DNA of 64,000 nucleotides from Alitta virens (GCA_932294295.1 OW028584.1:6952407-7016406), one strand, 5' to 3'; positions 47,968 to 60,957 are shown, numbered from the stretch's first letter. Numbers and translations are program-made. The notes: generated from the sequence alone by a model not told the origin.

Positions 47968-50900
47968 CTGTATTTATTTTTTCTGCTGTTTAATGAAAGT
48001 CAACAATTGCTCAGTGAAAGTTATCTTAACATCCGATTTGACAAGAAAAATGTTTCTTTATTAGTAATTGTATTGTAAGTTTAATCTCACCACACCAATC
48101 GGACATTTCAGGGGCCGGCAATAAACCTGCCTGCCAGCCCCTGCTCCCTACCCATACGCCCGCCGTACCCCTCTCGGTTCTATATAAAAAGCACTGTGGC
48201 AATAAAACATTAAATACTGATTACTTCACTTCCAGTAAACATTTTGTCAAAATTTAAACCGATTCTGAATGCTAGGAAATTTGTAATGATTGTTTTAATA
48301 TCAATTTAGTGTTCATAGACTATCATACACAGTAAACAATATATTTAATTATATAAGGCCTACATATATTCTGTATTTCACTCATTAAAAAACGTCACCA
48401 ATGATAAAGCCTACATTTTAAAATATGACTATTATGTTGTGATATACATAAATATATAGTATTGGTTTTAGAGTATAACTGAAGTGTTTGTATAACAACT
48501 ACATAGACAACTATATATCTATCTGTCTATCTATCTATCTATCTCATGGGTGTTAGCTAGCTAGTCAGTGTTATAACTGACCCTAGATATAGTTAATCAT
48601 TGTTAATTATGACTTGGTAATTTTATCTTGAAGATACAACAGCAGTCTACTGTTGAGAACACTTGCCAGCGTCAGGCTGGGAATCCGATTGACTGGTCAT
48701 TTAAACTAGGTTGGATTTTTTTTCATATACAGTCCTAGGAAATCCTGCAGAGGACCGCTCTCAGCGAGCGGTTGTTTCATCATACCCCCATCTCACCCTT
48801 GTCACTTTTAACACGGATTTATGTCATTATAATTGCATGTTGACACATATGGAAAAACCACAACCCTCTCACCCAAGAGTAGGAAGTATACATGTCAGTA
48901 CTTAGAACCCCATTTAGTACTGTACTACAAGTTTGCAACTACCCTTTATAAAATTCAATTTGAGCATGGATGTAAAAGCTTTTACGTCCATGATTTGAGT
49001 CATTGACCAAAATAAAAAGCAGCTAGTTTGCCTATTATAGAAGTAGTTGTTTGTCGCATGCATGTATTGTCACTTACCGTATTTTACTATGAAATTATCA
49101 AATTAACTCAGTTATTAGAATTGCTAATAATTGCATAACTTCTCAAATAAGTCTTTTTTTTTTTTTTTTTAGAACATCAAGCCCAAAATGTGTATTGATT
49201 TTCATATATAAAAATCATGGATAAATCTCTATTTATCCAAGCTTTTCTGAGCTTATTGTCACGAGTTTTGTGACACCTTTACTGTTACTAAATATTTTTT
49301 TAAATGGCCTGTATTTTTATTATTTTTTTCTGCTATTAGAAGGGTAGAACATTGCACACCAATAATGAATATTATAGTGTGCCAATGAATGCACCTTTTC
49401 TGTCTTAAACATTACATGATAAAGTACTTATTTTTATATACTTAAAACTGTAATAGTGCCAATATTGCTTAAATTCATTTAGGTTCGTGGATAAATGCTT
49501 ATGTTTATGTCATGAAAAAATAATTTAATTTTTTTTGTATGTGGTGATTTTTTTTAATTTGATGAAATGACATGAATAAATATTTTAAAGCAAATATGGC
49601 TTGTATCCTCCAGATTTGATAAATATTTCTTAGACTTTCTTTCTGATAATTCCATTAACAGTGCCTATATGTTGTGTCACACATGTGGCATCATCTGGTA
49701 AAACCATTAAATTTAACGGTGGGGCTTGTGGTGGCAGAGGGGTAAAATGCTCAGTGTGCAGGATTTCCTTGGACTGTATATATTTTAATATGTTCAAGTG
49801 AAAACAAACAAGAAATACCTCAAATTCGAGTTTTTAATTAAATTATCAATTCTAGGCGTGTTTCTGAATGTTGAATATTCATGGAGCAGCATCATTTAGC
49901 TGCTTGCTGTTAGAACTAAATTGCACAAAACGTCATTTTTGCCATAGCAACATCTTTAACCAGTGACCCCAGTACCGCAGTATTATGCTGTGATGTCCAA
50001 AATTCATATGTCTTGTATTATTGCCATGCATGAAATATTTAGGAAATTTATAATGATTAGGCAATCGGTGCCTCTTCTTTTCCTTATGAGTGATATCTAT
50101 TACGGTTCATATTTGGAACAGTACTTATATACTGAATGTTAGAATCATTGTTTTGTAGATTATTTATTTCACAAATAGCTTTATATAATATATATTATAT
50201 AAGCTGGGCTCACATTATGCGATTTTGTCGGCCAACACGGGGCTGGCGATTTTTGCGCCGATTTGTCGCACAGTCTCACACTACGCGATTTTTCCAGCCG
50301 ATTTTGCAAAGTTGCAGATGAGTGCTTAAGGGGGGTAATATATCATGTATATGGCATTGTGCCAGCATAATAATACAGTTGGATCTCTAGCTTAAAGACC
50401 ACACTACATCTAACACCTGGTTTATAATAGGCATATTATGTTGTGATTGACAGGTTTGTAAAACTATTTTATTTTACTGAATCTACATAGTAACAGTATT
50501 GAGTGTTACTGCACAAAATAGCAAAGAAATTATGGTTTAGATAAACTATGTCTGGAAATTTTTGCAGGCGTTTGCATTTGACTTTCAAGATCACATGCCA
50601 TTCTCATATTTATTAATAATAATCACACAGTTACAGAAGGATATCAGTTCAGTCATATAGTGGAAAATATCTAGCAGAATTTCATTTAAAAATGATAGCA
50701 ACCACAAAAAAAAATTATACCAAAACAGCGTGGATGATAATTACCTACAAAATATACATGTTTTGAATGATTATAATATATTAGGCCTATGATCAGAAAA
50801 AAGAGGGAGTGACCTATATATTATGTGCAGTGCAATATACCTAAACAATAGCTACAGGGGGGGGGGGGGGTTAGCAATGTTTCTTTCAGCTAAGTACTAT

Positions 50901-52649
50901 ACACTTATGTTAAGGGTGTTTGGAAGTTAAATGCTTAATTGTCACTGTTTTCAGATGGTTTACATAGAATCCTGATTATAATTAATATCAAAATATTTTC
51001 ATGCTTATGAATGACATGATGTATGTTACCAACATTTGGCATGCACCACCATGTTGTGTATATATTGTCTACATTGTGAAAGTAATTGTTTTTTTGTTTT
51101 TTTTCGGAGGGGGGGGGGGGGGGCATTTGAGCTGTGCCCTTGTCACTACAGCCAGCTGAGTGCATAGAAAGACTATTGCACGAAATGATTAAATTTGATG
51201 GTTCACCATTTCACATCATTGAAAATGATAAGTTAAGTTTTTATAAATAATCCAACGAAAAAAAATGAAGACTGCTGCATGGCCCTCAATACTCAGACAG
51301 TGTCAGACACAAAATCCTTTCATGTTTTATAATATTAGTCGCACTCAGGTTAATATATTTGACATCAAAAATCTGCTGAGGCAAACTTGTATAATTAACA
51401 CTATTTAACAAAAATTTAATGTCTTCCTTCTACACACCTGGAATTCATCATTATTTTACTGTTTAGCTACTAGCATGACATTTATTTTGCACTTCAGTGA
51501 GTGAGAAACACTTTTTGCCTTGGCTTAAATCTTGGCCTATATTCAGAAACTGCTCACTTTTTGCTAAATAATATATAATCAACAACTGTCAAAAGTTCAT
51601 TGAACCCAACAAAACTGAGCTGTCGATCATCTATATAGGTCTAGGCATGGTTTGCATTATTAGACGCTTGGTAAACAATTACACTTGACTGGCTATTCAG
51701 TTAACAGTTGTTACAATTAGTTGGTGTTTTGACTGGGCCCGCTCACATTGCTAATCATTTCAGTGTCATTATGTCACTACAGGGGGTGGAGCTTAAGTTT
51801 GATTGACATGCTGTGATTAATGATTGACATCGCTGTTAATTCATTAATCACGTGAGTTGTTTAACTTCATACATTTAAGGTCAAGATCGCAAATTATGTC
51901 AGACATTTTGTTGGTGATCAATAGCTATCAGTTGAGCTATTCAAGTATTTACATTCAATTTAATTGATATTGAATTTATTTTCTTGGATTGTTAGCAAAA
52001 CTTCACTTCTAATGATAAAATTATGATGTTTTAATTTCTGCTGGAAGATGCATTTTTAATTTCTGCTGAAAGCAAAATCAGATAGATTTACATATGACAT
52101 ATTTTCTGTGTGTACTTCAATCTGGTTGTGCTAGTCAGAGCTAGAATTTTGCCAAATATAAATAATACTTGTTTACTAAAGTGAACATCAGAAAATTAGA
52201 AGCATGACCTTTGACCGAATCCCCCCCCCCCCCCAATCTGATTTTTTCCCAGGCTACAATTGATTAAAACAAAAAGTAATGCTGTAATGAATGAATAAAA
52301 GGATTATATAATAGTTATGCACAAAACATAATATATGATTTGCAGAAAACTGCATAATTTTATTATTGCTAGAAGTGGAGTTATGTGAGATACAGTTCTG
52401 TGACATTATAAATATAAGAGATGCAGGTGAAAGGTCAAGTCAAGTGCAGTTCCTGCTAAATTTTCAGACATTGTTTATGCTACTTTTTGGTTACATGGTA
52501 ATCAAACTATCACTGCAAACACTTGTTACATAATCTGTAAGTCATTGACCTATTAACCAATCAAATTAAAGTAAAACTGTAATGCCCCTCCCACTGAACA
52601 CATTGGCCAATTGAATAGGGGGAATGTTTATATTGCGGACACTGACTGG
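47968..52649. other. Intergenic region, no gene seen
   Basis: AT-rich, with a (CTAT)n tract at 48517-48544, the micro-insertion at 48965, two G tracts (50857-50870, 51109-51123), a C tract (52221-52234), and a local repeat of CTCACAYTAYGCGATTTT at about 50210 and 50274. Open frames here are short and featureless. Confidence 0.5.
48958..48999. mobile_element. 28-bp palindromic micro-insertion with 7-bp TSD
   Basis: Core 48965-48992: left arm CATGGATGTAAAAG, right arm CTTTTACGTCCATG (13 of 14 paired; the mismatch is TG against CG). Flanked by ATTTGAG at 48958-48964 and 48993-48999. The right arm is identical, over 14 bases, to the terminus of the element at 56975-58285. Confidence 0.8.
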
Positions 52650-52934
52650 GACCCATGCAGGGTACGAAATTCGCGCCGGTCCGTCGGTCCAAACCGATTA
52701 GAAATCCAAATGACCGATTAGAAGTGTCAAAATGCGAAGTTTATCGGTCACAGTGGACCGGTTAGCCAAATCCCATAGATGCCCCAACCTTCCCCCAGAG
52801 CCCCCTAGGGGGCCTCTAGTACTGGGTGACTCCGTGACGTCACATGTCTTAAAGGGATTTCTGAGAGCTATTTTTAGCATCAGCTGTGTGCACATGGCGT
52901 GAAGTGCCGCGAACATCTTTGATTTTGTTGAGAA

Positions 52935-55895
52935 ATGGATAAATACTTGATCTTCGGTAAAAAAAGGAAAAAAATATTGAAGGACAGGTACCAGAGTGTT
53001 CAAGGACACTTTCAGAGAAGAGAAAGACCGATGACAATTTGTCAGCTGAACAGAATCGGCTGAAGAAGAGGGAACGTTGTTGGGATGAGAAGTGGAAAGA
53101 AGGCAGGCCATGGTTGGACTTGAACAGTGACAATTTCATGATTTGCACCTGGTGTAGAAAATATACAAGCACTCATGAAAAAGCACATAAAAGTGCATTT
53201 ATTCGAGGTTAGTAAATTATTTATTGTGTCATATTTAATTCTGAAATACAAAATTAAACTTTAATTTAAAATTTTTTAATTATTAATTGGACAATATTGG
53301 TGAATAATTTTCATGTGTCATATTTAATTCTGAAGTACAAAATTAAATTATTTTTTAAATTATTTATTGGACAATATTGGTTAATAATGTTCATGTGTCA
53401 TATTTAATTCTGAAGTACAAAATTATATTATAATTTTTTCATTATTTTTTGGACAATATTTCATTCTGAAATACAAAATTAAATTTTATGAAATTTCCTG
53501 CTTAGGAACTGACAACTGGAGAGCATCTTCACTTAATGACCATGCAAAATCAACAATTCATCTGAGGGCAGTGAAAATCCATGAGGCCCAGAAGTCAGTG
53601 AATAAATCTGAATCACACAGTCAGAGGGCGCTGCACATGCTTCATGAAGAGGCAAGATGCCACTTGGAGAAGTTGTTCCGAGCTGTACATGCCATTGGAA
53701 AACATGACCGTCCATATTCAGATTTTGTATGGCAAATCGATTTACTAGAAGCAAGTGGAGTAAATGTCGGTAATCGATACAGGTAATAAATCAATTAATT
53801 ATTTTGTTGTTCAATTATCAAGTGATAGTAAATCGGTCATGCAAATGGAATTATTTCATGTATTTCAGAAATGAAAAGCAAGGCGCTGAATTTATGAAGT
53901 ACATAGCAGAATCAACAAGGAAACCTGTGAAGAAATTACTGCAAGATGTGCCATTTATTGCAGTGCTATGTGATGGATCAACCGATACTAGCACCAAAGA
54001 GCAAGAAGCCTGCTATATCCGCACTTGTCACCGAGGTGAGATCACTGTGAGATTACTAAGCTTTCAGGAAGTAGAGAGACCTACAGCAGCAAACATAGTT
54101 TCTGCTATTGAAGAGTCAGTTACTCGGTATGGAGGTCTCAGTATGGAGCAGTTTCACTCCAAACTGGTTGGTTTTGGGTCTGATGGGGCAGCTGTAATGG
54201 TGGGTAGGAATGCTGGAGTTGCCACTCTACTTAAGTTAAAGAATGAGGAAATACAGTCTGTTCACTGCTACGCTCATCGCCTGGAACTAGCCTACAAACA
54301 GTCTATTGCCAAAGTTACGCTGTATCAGAAAGTGGAGACATTGCTGTCAAGCCTATACACACTGTATCACAAATCTGCCCCAATGAGAAGTGAACTCGAA
54401 GCAGTCTACAAATCAGAAGGAATTCCTTGTCAAGTCCCAACAAGAATCGGTGGAACAAGATGGTTACCCTTTGTTAACAAAGCTCTAGGTATTTGCTTCA
54501 AGAATTATGGTGTCTTCACTACACATCTGACTAAGGTACATGTACCTGAATTTAATTTGATATCTTTAGTGGTTTTCTCACAGGACTTAGTGACTTTATT
54601 TTAACTTTTCATGTCATTGTTTTCAGGTCCAGGAAAACAGATTTAACAAGGAACAGAAACTCAAAGCCCATGGTCTACTGAACCTTTACACTTGTCCAAA
54701 TGTACTGAAATTCGCTCACCTTCTCTGGGATGTGTTACTTATATTACAGAAACTGTCGCTGAAAATTCAAGAGACAGCAGTGACCATATGTGAGGTTCAC
54801 ACTTCATACAGCAATGCTCTTGACCAGCTTGATAAGTTCCGCAGAAGGTATATATGATATCCATTTAGAAATTTTAGATATAATCTGGTTTTTATAAAAA
54901 TTTCAACAATTGCGTTTTTGGATATTTCATCGAAGATTATATATCTGCAGTTCAGGTCCAAAACTGAAGGAGGTTGAGGATCTCAAGCCAGGAGATGAGT
55001 ATCAAGGCCAAGCTTTGAAGGCTTCAGGGAAAGAGAGGAAACATTTCTTTGATGTCAAAGAAGAATTCCTTTTGAAGATCAAGGAATGTCTGACTGCTCG
55101 CTTTATAGATTCGGATGAGGAAGTAATCAAAGCTTCTGGAATCATTCATCTTAACTCCTGGCCAAGGGATGACAATTTGAAAGGTATGATTTTAAAATGT
55201 GTATTTTAATCTTAATCTTATCATATACATCACTGGAAGTTGGAACTCAACATGTTTTTATTCTCCTGCTGCAGACTTTGGCCATGACATGGTACAGATG
55301 TTGGCAAACCAGTTCAAGAAAACCCTACAATCAAGTGAAGTTGATGTGGACCAACTTGACAATGAATGGTTTAGTCTAAAACAAGCAGTGTCCTCAGAGT
55401 AAGTTGAGAGTATATTTCATTGATCAGTGTTCACATGACAGCATCTGGTACAATTACCTGTCTTTTTTTCCTAAACTCTTTTTTTTTTTTGGCAGTTCTG
55501 GTCACCTGACATGGAATTTAATCAACAAGAAATATGGCAAGGACCACAGCAATATCCTGCCCTTGATTGACCTCTGCCATGTCATTCCAGCTTCATCTGC
55601 AGAATGTGAAAGAGGGTTCAGCGCAATGAAAAGAACCAAAACAGACTGGCGGTCTAAACTTTCTGCTGAATCTCTTACAGACCTGATAACTGTTTCTCTT
55701 TACTCTCCAGACATTAGCAGCTATAATCCCACAGAAGCAGTTGATCTGTGGTGGGAAGGAAGCACTCTCAGGCGGAGACCTGAACAAAATTCATATCAAA
55801 GGATCCAGACTGAGAGTGACACAGATGATCATGTTGATAGTCAAGAATGTGAAGATAGGTTAATCAGTTTCAGCTCTGAATATAGTGACAATTAA
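52935..55895 (+). CDS. hAT transposase, BED finger to dimerisation domain
   Basis: Exons: 52935-53207, 53506-53782, 53869-54535, 54627-54847, 54951-55183, 55275-55398, 55496-55895 (TAA); about 731 codons. All borders are GT-AG and phases agree. A BED/TTF-like finger spans exons 1-2 (W-L, C-T-W-C, then H-x5-H). The RNase H-like core in exon 3 has D-G-S-T-D-T, G-F-G-S-D-G-A-A-V-M, V-H-C-Y-A-H-R-L-E-L and G-G-T-R-W. Exon 7 holds the dimerisation domain (I-P-A-S-S-A-E-C-E-R-G-F-S). It resembles the ZNF862-like hAT branch. The only break I see is a 1-nt frame loss in an A-rich run at about 52956-52975 in exon 1, a place prone to sequence error. A start downstream would lose part of the N-terminus. 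Confidence 0.88.
53225..53488 (+). repeat. Minisatellite in intron 1 of the hAT transposase
   Basis: About 3.5 units of 80-89 bp, each starting TGTGTCATATTTAATTCTGA and containing TTGGACAATATT. It is confined to the intron. Confidence 0.85.
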
Positions 55896-56331
55896 ATGTA
55901 TTCAGAGTATTTAGTCAACTAGATTTACATATCCAGGACATCAGTATTATGAAGTATTTAGTATTGGTAATTTTATATTAATGTCATGTGGTGCTCATAT
56001 ATTATAGCTATCCTACTTACGTTCTTTTTCTCTGTATTCTAGTCAGTCAGGTGCAGAGAGCTTTTACTTTAATGTTGTATTATCAGTATTTGAAATAATG
56101 CTCATTTTTGATGATTTCAGATTGTTTTAATTAAAGGTTCTGTGCTAAATCAATGTGTATTGATTTGATTGATTAATTCACTTATATAACATGTATAACA
56201 TGATGTATAATTGGCGGAAAATTTGGACCAGTTAGACCTGAAATGGACCAGTTAGATACTTGAGTGGACCAGTTAGCTCCCAGAACGTGGACCAGTTAGC
56301 TAATTTGCGAATTTCGTACCCTGGACCCATG

Positions 56332-56967
56332 ATAGTGTGGTCTTTCAGGTAGAGATTCAACTGTATATGGCTACTTCTTTTAGAGTGCTTGACCTTAGAG
56401 GAACAGTTAACAGTCAGAAATTAATACTGAACAGGCCCCGTGATGCCAGTGAATGGTGATTGTCGGCCGATTTTCTTTGACATGCCAGACTCCTTGCGAC
56501 ACCAATTTATATCATATTTGATACCATTTAAAGATGAGTTTGCTATTTAAAACATAATACGTGAATGACACGACTAATATCATATACTTAGCAATTTTTT
56601 TAAACAAAACAAGTATTTAAAATATATGGCCTGAGGTCGCCCACTTGGGGCCGATGTCAAAACAATGTCTAGTGCTATCTAGGCAGTCGCTGCCAGCCAT
56701 GAACCCACGTTGACTTTCAGTATAAATGAAAAATATTGACATACCTAAACTGAGGTGAATTTGTAAAAGTACATCCAGCTTGATGAAAAAAATAGATTGC
56801 ATCCAACCAAACTTTCACCATCAAAATAGGTGTTGTCATGGGTAAGTTCCAGTGAAATACTCATATGAAAGGACAACCTGACAGGAATTCTTTAGTGTTT
56901 TATTGCTCTGTAAATTTATGATGGTTACAACAGTTACAGCTGTATATGTCCTCAGTTACTTGTCTAT
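56332..56967. other. No gene seen
   Basis: Short AT-rich interval between the hAT element and the CATGGA-ended element. No convincing frame. Confidence 0.5.
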
Positions 56968-58292
56968 GTTATTCCATGGACGTAAAAGCCCAGGACTGGA
57001 AGCCCGGCGACTTCAAACGTATGAGCTGCGCCTCGCTGGGTCTAGTGTTACTTGTTTCACAATGACCCTAAACCCCAGAACCTATAAATTCAACCACAAG
57101 AATGTGATAAACCTGGCATAATATACCCCTCAGTAGCAGTGAATTCAACCCTCTTTGACCCAGTTGAGCTTAGTTGACATGCTACTTGGTCAATCTTATC
57201 ATTCACTTAATATAAACACCAATGATTATGAAGTCTATAATTAAAGAATATTAGATACAATATGTATATCCATAATGCACAAGTAGTCCCACATGATGGA
57301 ATAGCAGAACCTGCATTTCCTGATGGTGTGACTGTAAAGCTACATCAATTGGCAATATGACTTTTAATTTTGTCTTATGGCTAAAATTTGTCATAGTAAA
57401 TTAAGCTGTTCCTCATGCAGGCTCCAAATATAGTTTATAGGGTAAAAGTTACTGGTATTTAAGTTTGCTTATTGTAATAAATTCCTAGAATTAGAACCAT
57501 AAATTGTAATTGAGTTTGCATGGTAATTAACACCCCCCTTACTGATTTTCTGTGTTAATTACAGTAAAATATTTCATAGATCAGGTTATCCATCTAATGA
57601 CAAGGTGAAAATTCAAAATTATACTGAAAATCATACTTAAATTGTATAAAATGTCTACTAATGGAAGTTCATCAAAGCACAGACACTTAATTTTCAAACA
57701 TAATTATCAACAGAATTACCAAGTATTACCCTGATGCCAGTATGACTATACCCAAGCACATGCTTCAGACAAACTAATGTTCTAAATGCAATCACCGGAG
57801 AGCACCGGAACATTGTGTAATTATAAATTGAAAATTAGGTACTACACATACTCTGCTTGTCCATTGTAATGGAAAAAACCCAGTAATTTCCTTAATAATG
57901 GTCCATTTTTTCCATTTAAAAGTTCATTCTGAACCTCAGGGTACAAGCAATGTTGACAGCTATGTGCGCATGTTAAAATGCATATACATGAGAAGTTAGG
58001 TAGTGGGCCTCCAATAAGAGGCTCTGCAAAGAGCGGCAGATTCAAAAACTTTAGGTCTGCTGCCAGTGCTGCATAGCGAGGCGCAGCTCTGCTTGAAAGG
58101 GGTGCCGCTTGTCACATTTAAATTTGTTGAGGTCACCATGTGGTACTGTAACTTTACAAGATTAGCATGGTCCTAGACGGGGCTAAAAAGGGGTAAAAAC
58201 GAGATTAATTGGGATGTTGACATGACTCAAATGAAAGCAGATTGACCAGATAAGAAGCTTCCAGTCCTGGGCTTTTACGTCCATGGTTATTC
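56968..58292. mobile_element. Non-autonomous DNA element, perfect 29-bp TIRs, 7-bp TSD
   Basis: The element is 56975-58285 (1311 bp). Both 29-bp ends are identical when inverted and start CATGGACGTAAAAGCCCAGG, ending GACTGGAAGC. Flanks are the direct repeat GTTATTC (56968-56974, 58286-58292). A subterminal inverted pair GAGCTGCGCCTCGCT lies near 57022 and 58073. The interior is AT-rich without a transposase. Superfamily not determined: a 7-bp TSD fits some hAT-like or Dada-like elements. Confidence 0.88.
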
Positions 58293-60202
58293 AGACCATT
58301 AGTCTACAAGAATACTGGAGTGAACTTGTTAGGTCAAAAGAGGTGAAAACAAATTTATTGCCCAAATGTTGGGGTGATTTAATTCTTATCAAATGTTCCA
58401 ATCAGTTCGAAAAGTCGTTATACATTATATGGATGTTTGCTATTTGGTGAGGTGGGCAGCACCACGTACACACAGTGAAAAACCAAAATTAATGTTGTTC
58501 CTTTACATATACATGTAATCAATGCTGGTATAATTTTTTGCTGTGCATGTGTTGGTTGTTACAGCGTTTTGTACATATCTTTATTATTGATAGATGTACC
58601 GCATATAGAAGTTTGCTCACCCTACTTCTCTTGTTTAATTACCATAGACTTATTTTAATACAATTAAATATACAAAATGGCCCAAAGCAAGTGGCTCATA
58701 TGTTATTATTGTATTGTATTGTATTGTATTGTATTGTGTTGTGTTGAGGATTTATGGTAGGTATTTTAACATGTTGTATATGACCAGATACCAGAGGTAC
58801 ATGGTAGCAGTTTACAAAAGCAAAAAAACAATATATGAGACAGTGTTATGCCAATGACCAGGGCCCTAGCAAGCTTTGAGGTCACCTTTATCAGTGTCTG
58901 CCCTGAGTGGCATGTACTCTGGACCTACTGTTATCAGATCTGGTCTCCATTATGGAATGTTTCATCTGTGCTGATAAATTTATGTTACGGTATATCTGTG
59001 CAATCTATACAAATTCCAAAGATATTTATTTATTTTATGCAAATACATTTTATGTATAAACTATTTTGAAATACATTCTCTATTATTGCTTGCTATTGTT
59101 CAAGAAATTATTAAATATATTTGAAAATAAATTATGTATGAATTTATTCCCGGATATTTTTACTTTGTTTCATGTGTATGCACAAATATTATATAAAATA
59201 CATCTAAGTTCATGTATCAATAAATATTGGTAATTTTGAAATAAACTGTTGACATTGAATTGGTCTCGAGTTCATTGTGTATGTGAGGTCGTTAGCTATA
59301 ACTTTTTAAAGGGTCACTCATTTCAATAATGACAATTTCATATTAAATAACATAGGACATGTTATTTTTTTATTAGTCAGTCGGCGCAGGGCCGATCTGA
59401 GAAGCTTCAAAATATGAAAGTGTGGCATAAGCAATATACTCAAGATATATCATAGTAATAACATTAATTACACCATTGGGCAGTACAGAAGTTGGACTAA
59501 CAGTACTGCAATGCTCATGCCCTGTGGGGTGGTGGGGACGGGGAGTTCAGTCAGTGGCGTAGGCAGGGTATTGCTGCTTGAGAAGGAGGAAAGTGCCAAT
59601 TAACAATAAAGACTTTTTCGTGATAAGGTCATTACATTTGTAAGTAAGATTTCCAGAGGGGCAAAGGAAATTTTACAGGTTGGGGGGGGGGAGGGGTTGA
59701 GCCCCACTGCTGTTGAGTTAATTTGAGGGGGGGGGGCTGAGCTACCCTGTTCAGATCCTCACTTTCATTGGGTAGTGTAATATATATATATCTTCCGCAA
59801 TAATTGCTACTACAGCGCTCCCTATGAGGTATTCCATCATGGTTATATGTTTTGTGCTGTCATCTGGTGTTATGTTCACAAGGCTCTGGAAGTTGCTGGA
59901 CAAGCTTCAAGACAGTTTGCAATTCATTGTACAAGTGGCGACACCTGGAGTCATAACTATTTGGTGTACTCCGGCCTAACTGAAGTTTAGGCATCATATC
60001 AAACTGGCTGTTGCTTAGACCTAACTTGTATTAATATAGCCATATAATTTTACTTGTATTATATAGCCATATAATTTTACCAGGACTACGACCAGCATGA
60101 TCAGAAATATCCTTAATGATATATAGGCCTAGGCCTAGCATGTATTGTACAGAGTATCATTTTTTGATTGAGAATGTTTTGCATATATGAAATATAACCA
60201 TA

Positions 60203-60241
<39 letters not shown>

Positions 60242-60300
60242 ATAGTATTTAGGCCTATTCATATATAGAACTACAGATAGATAGCAATGATTTCTCCCTT
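58293..60300. other. Intergenic, simple repeats only
   Basis: Contains a (TATTG)n microsatellite at 58708-58746 and an (AT)n tract at 60206-60238, plus G-rich stretches near 59680-59730. No gene seen. Confidence 0.55.
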
Positions 60301-60310
60301 AGACATATAT

Positions 60311-60394
60311 GACGTGGTAGCTCAGCTGGGAAGATGGTAGAAATTAGCACAAGCAAGGCATTCATGAGTCGTAGGTTCGAGTCCCACTCTTTTT
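60311..60394 (+). repeat. tRNA-derived SINE head with intact A and B boxes
   Basis: A box TAGCTCAGCTGG (60318-60329) and B box GGTTCGAGTCC (60374-60384) match the pol III consensus, followed by a T run at 60388-60394. The acceptor stem does not close and the A-B spacing has extra bases, so a SINE head or tRNA relic is likelier than a tRNA gene. Confidence 0.55.
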
Positions 60395-60699
60395 CATCTA
60401 GAACAGTCCTCCCTCGCACCCCTTCTTTTTTTCTTTTTTCTTTTTAGATAAAAGGGATCAGATTATCTGATTTCTGCACAAAGTACTAGGAACATGCCTA
60501 CAGATAAGAATATAGGCCTAATTAATATTATTAATTAACCTACATGTATTTGTAGGCCTATTTTTATGGTTCTGTATCAGTAATTTGTTGACCAGTATTA
60601 CGTTTAAGAATCATCATACATTATAATTAAGCTCAAATGGACCAGCAAAATGCGTGGCTATCCGATATAGGAGCTTACAGGCCTCTATAAGGATTTAAC

Positions 60700-60815
60700 A
60701 GCTAGGCAGTTGATAATCTCGTGTAACAGTGTTTTGACCATATCTTGGCATCTCTCAAGAGGTTGAGAGACGTCTCTTGACCCTCTATTTACAGTGGTCA
60801 AAGTCATGTTAAAAG
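60700..60815 (-). repeat. Dispersed repeat, partner of 13425-13545
   Basis: The reverse complement shares TAGAGGGTCAAGAGACGT-, CTCTTGAGAG- and TATGGTCAAAA-like words with 13425-13545. Confidence 0.7.
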
Positions 60816-60957
60816 CCTCTAGCTAGAGGGCGCAATCACGTGTATAACCTTGCCTGGAAACCTAATAGTGAGCATATATGTTGAGTGAGGTGTGGTGAAT
60901 GAAAATGTGAACTTGAGATACATAATCTTTCCGACCATATTATACCCAAGTGCCATT

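Larger units (their letters stand above)
52650..56331 (+). mobile_element. Complete hAT transposon with 8-bp TSD
   Basis: The element is 52658-56323 (3666 bp). Ends: CAGGGTACGAAATTCGC on the left and its inverted copy GCGAATTTCGTACCCTG on the right (17 of 17). The flanking direct repeat is GACCCATG (52650-52657 and 56324-56331). Subterminal repeats are present: four GGACCAGTTAG words at the right end and ACCGATTAGAA/GGACCGGTTAG words at the left, the usual transposase-binding layout of hAT elements. It contains a seven-exon transposase on the plus strand. Sharp ends and a perfect TSD suggest a fairly recent insertion. Confidence 0.93.

Noticed and set aside
49214..49240. CATGGATAAAT hairpin resembling the micro-insertions
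   Set aside because: The right arm ends TCCAAG instead of TCCATG and there is no 7-bp direct repeat around it.
52698..53111. 137-codon open frame on the minus strand at the hAT left end
   Set aside because: It is antisense to exon 1 of the hAT transposase, which has phase-consistent splicing and family motifs.
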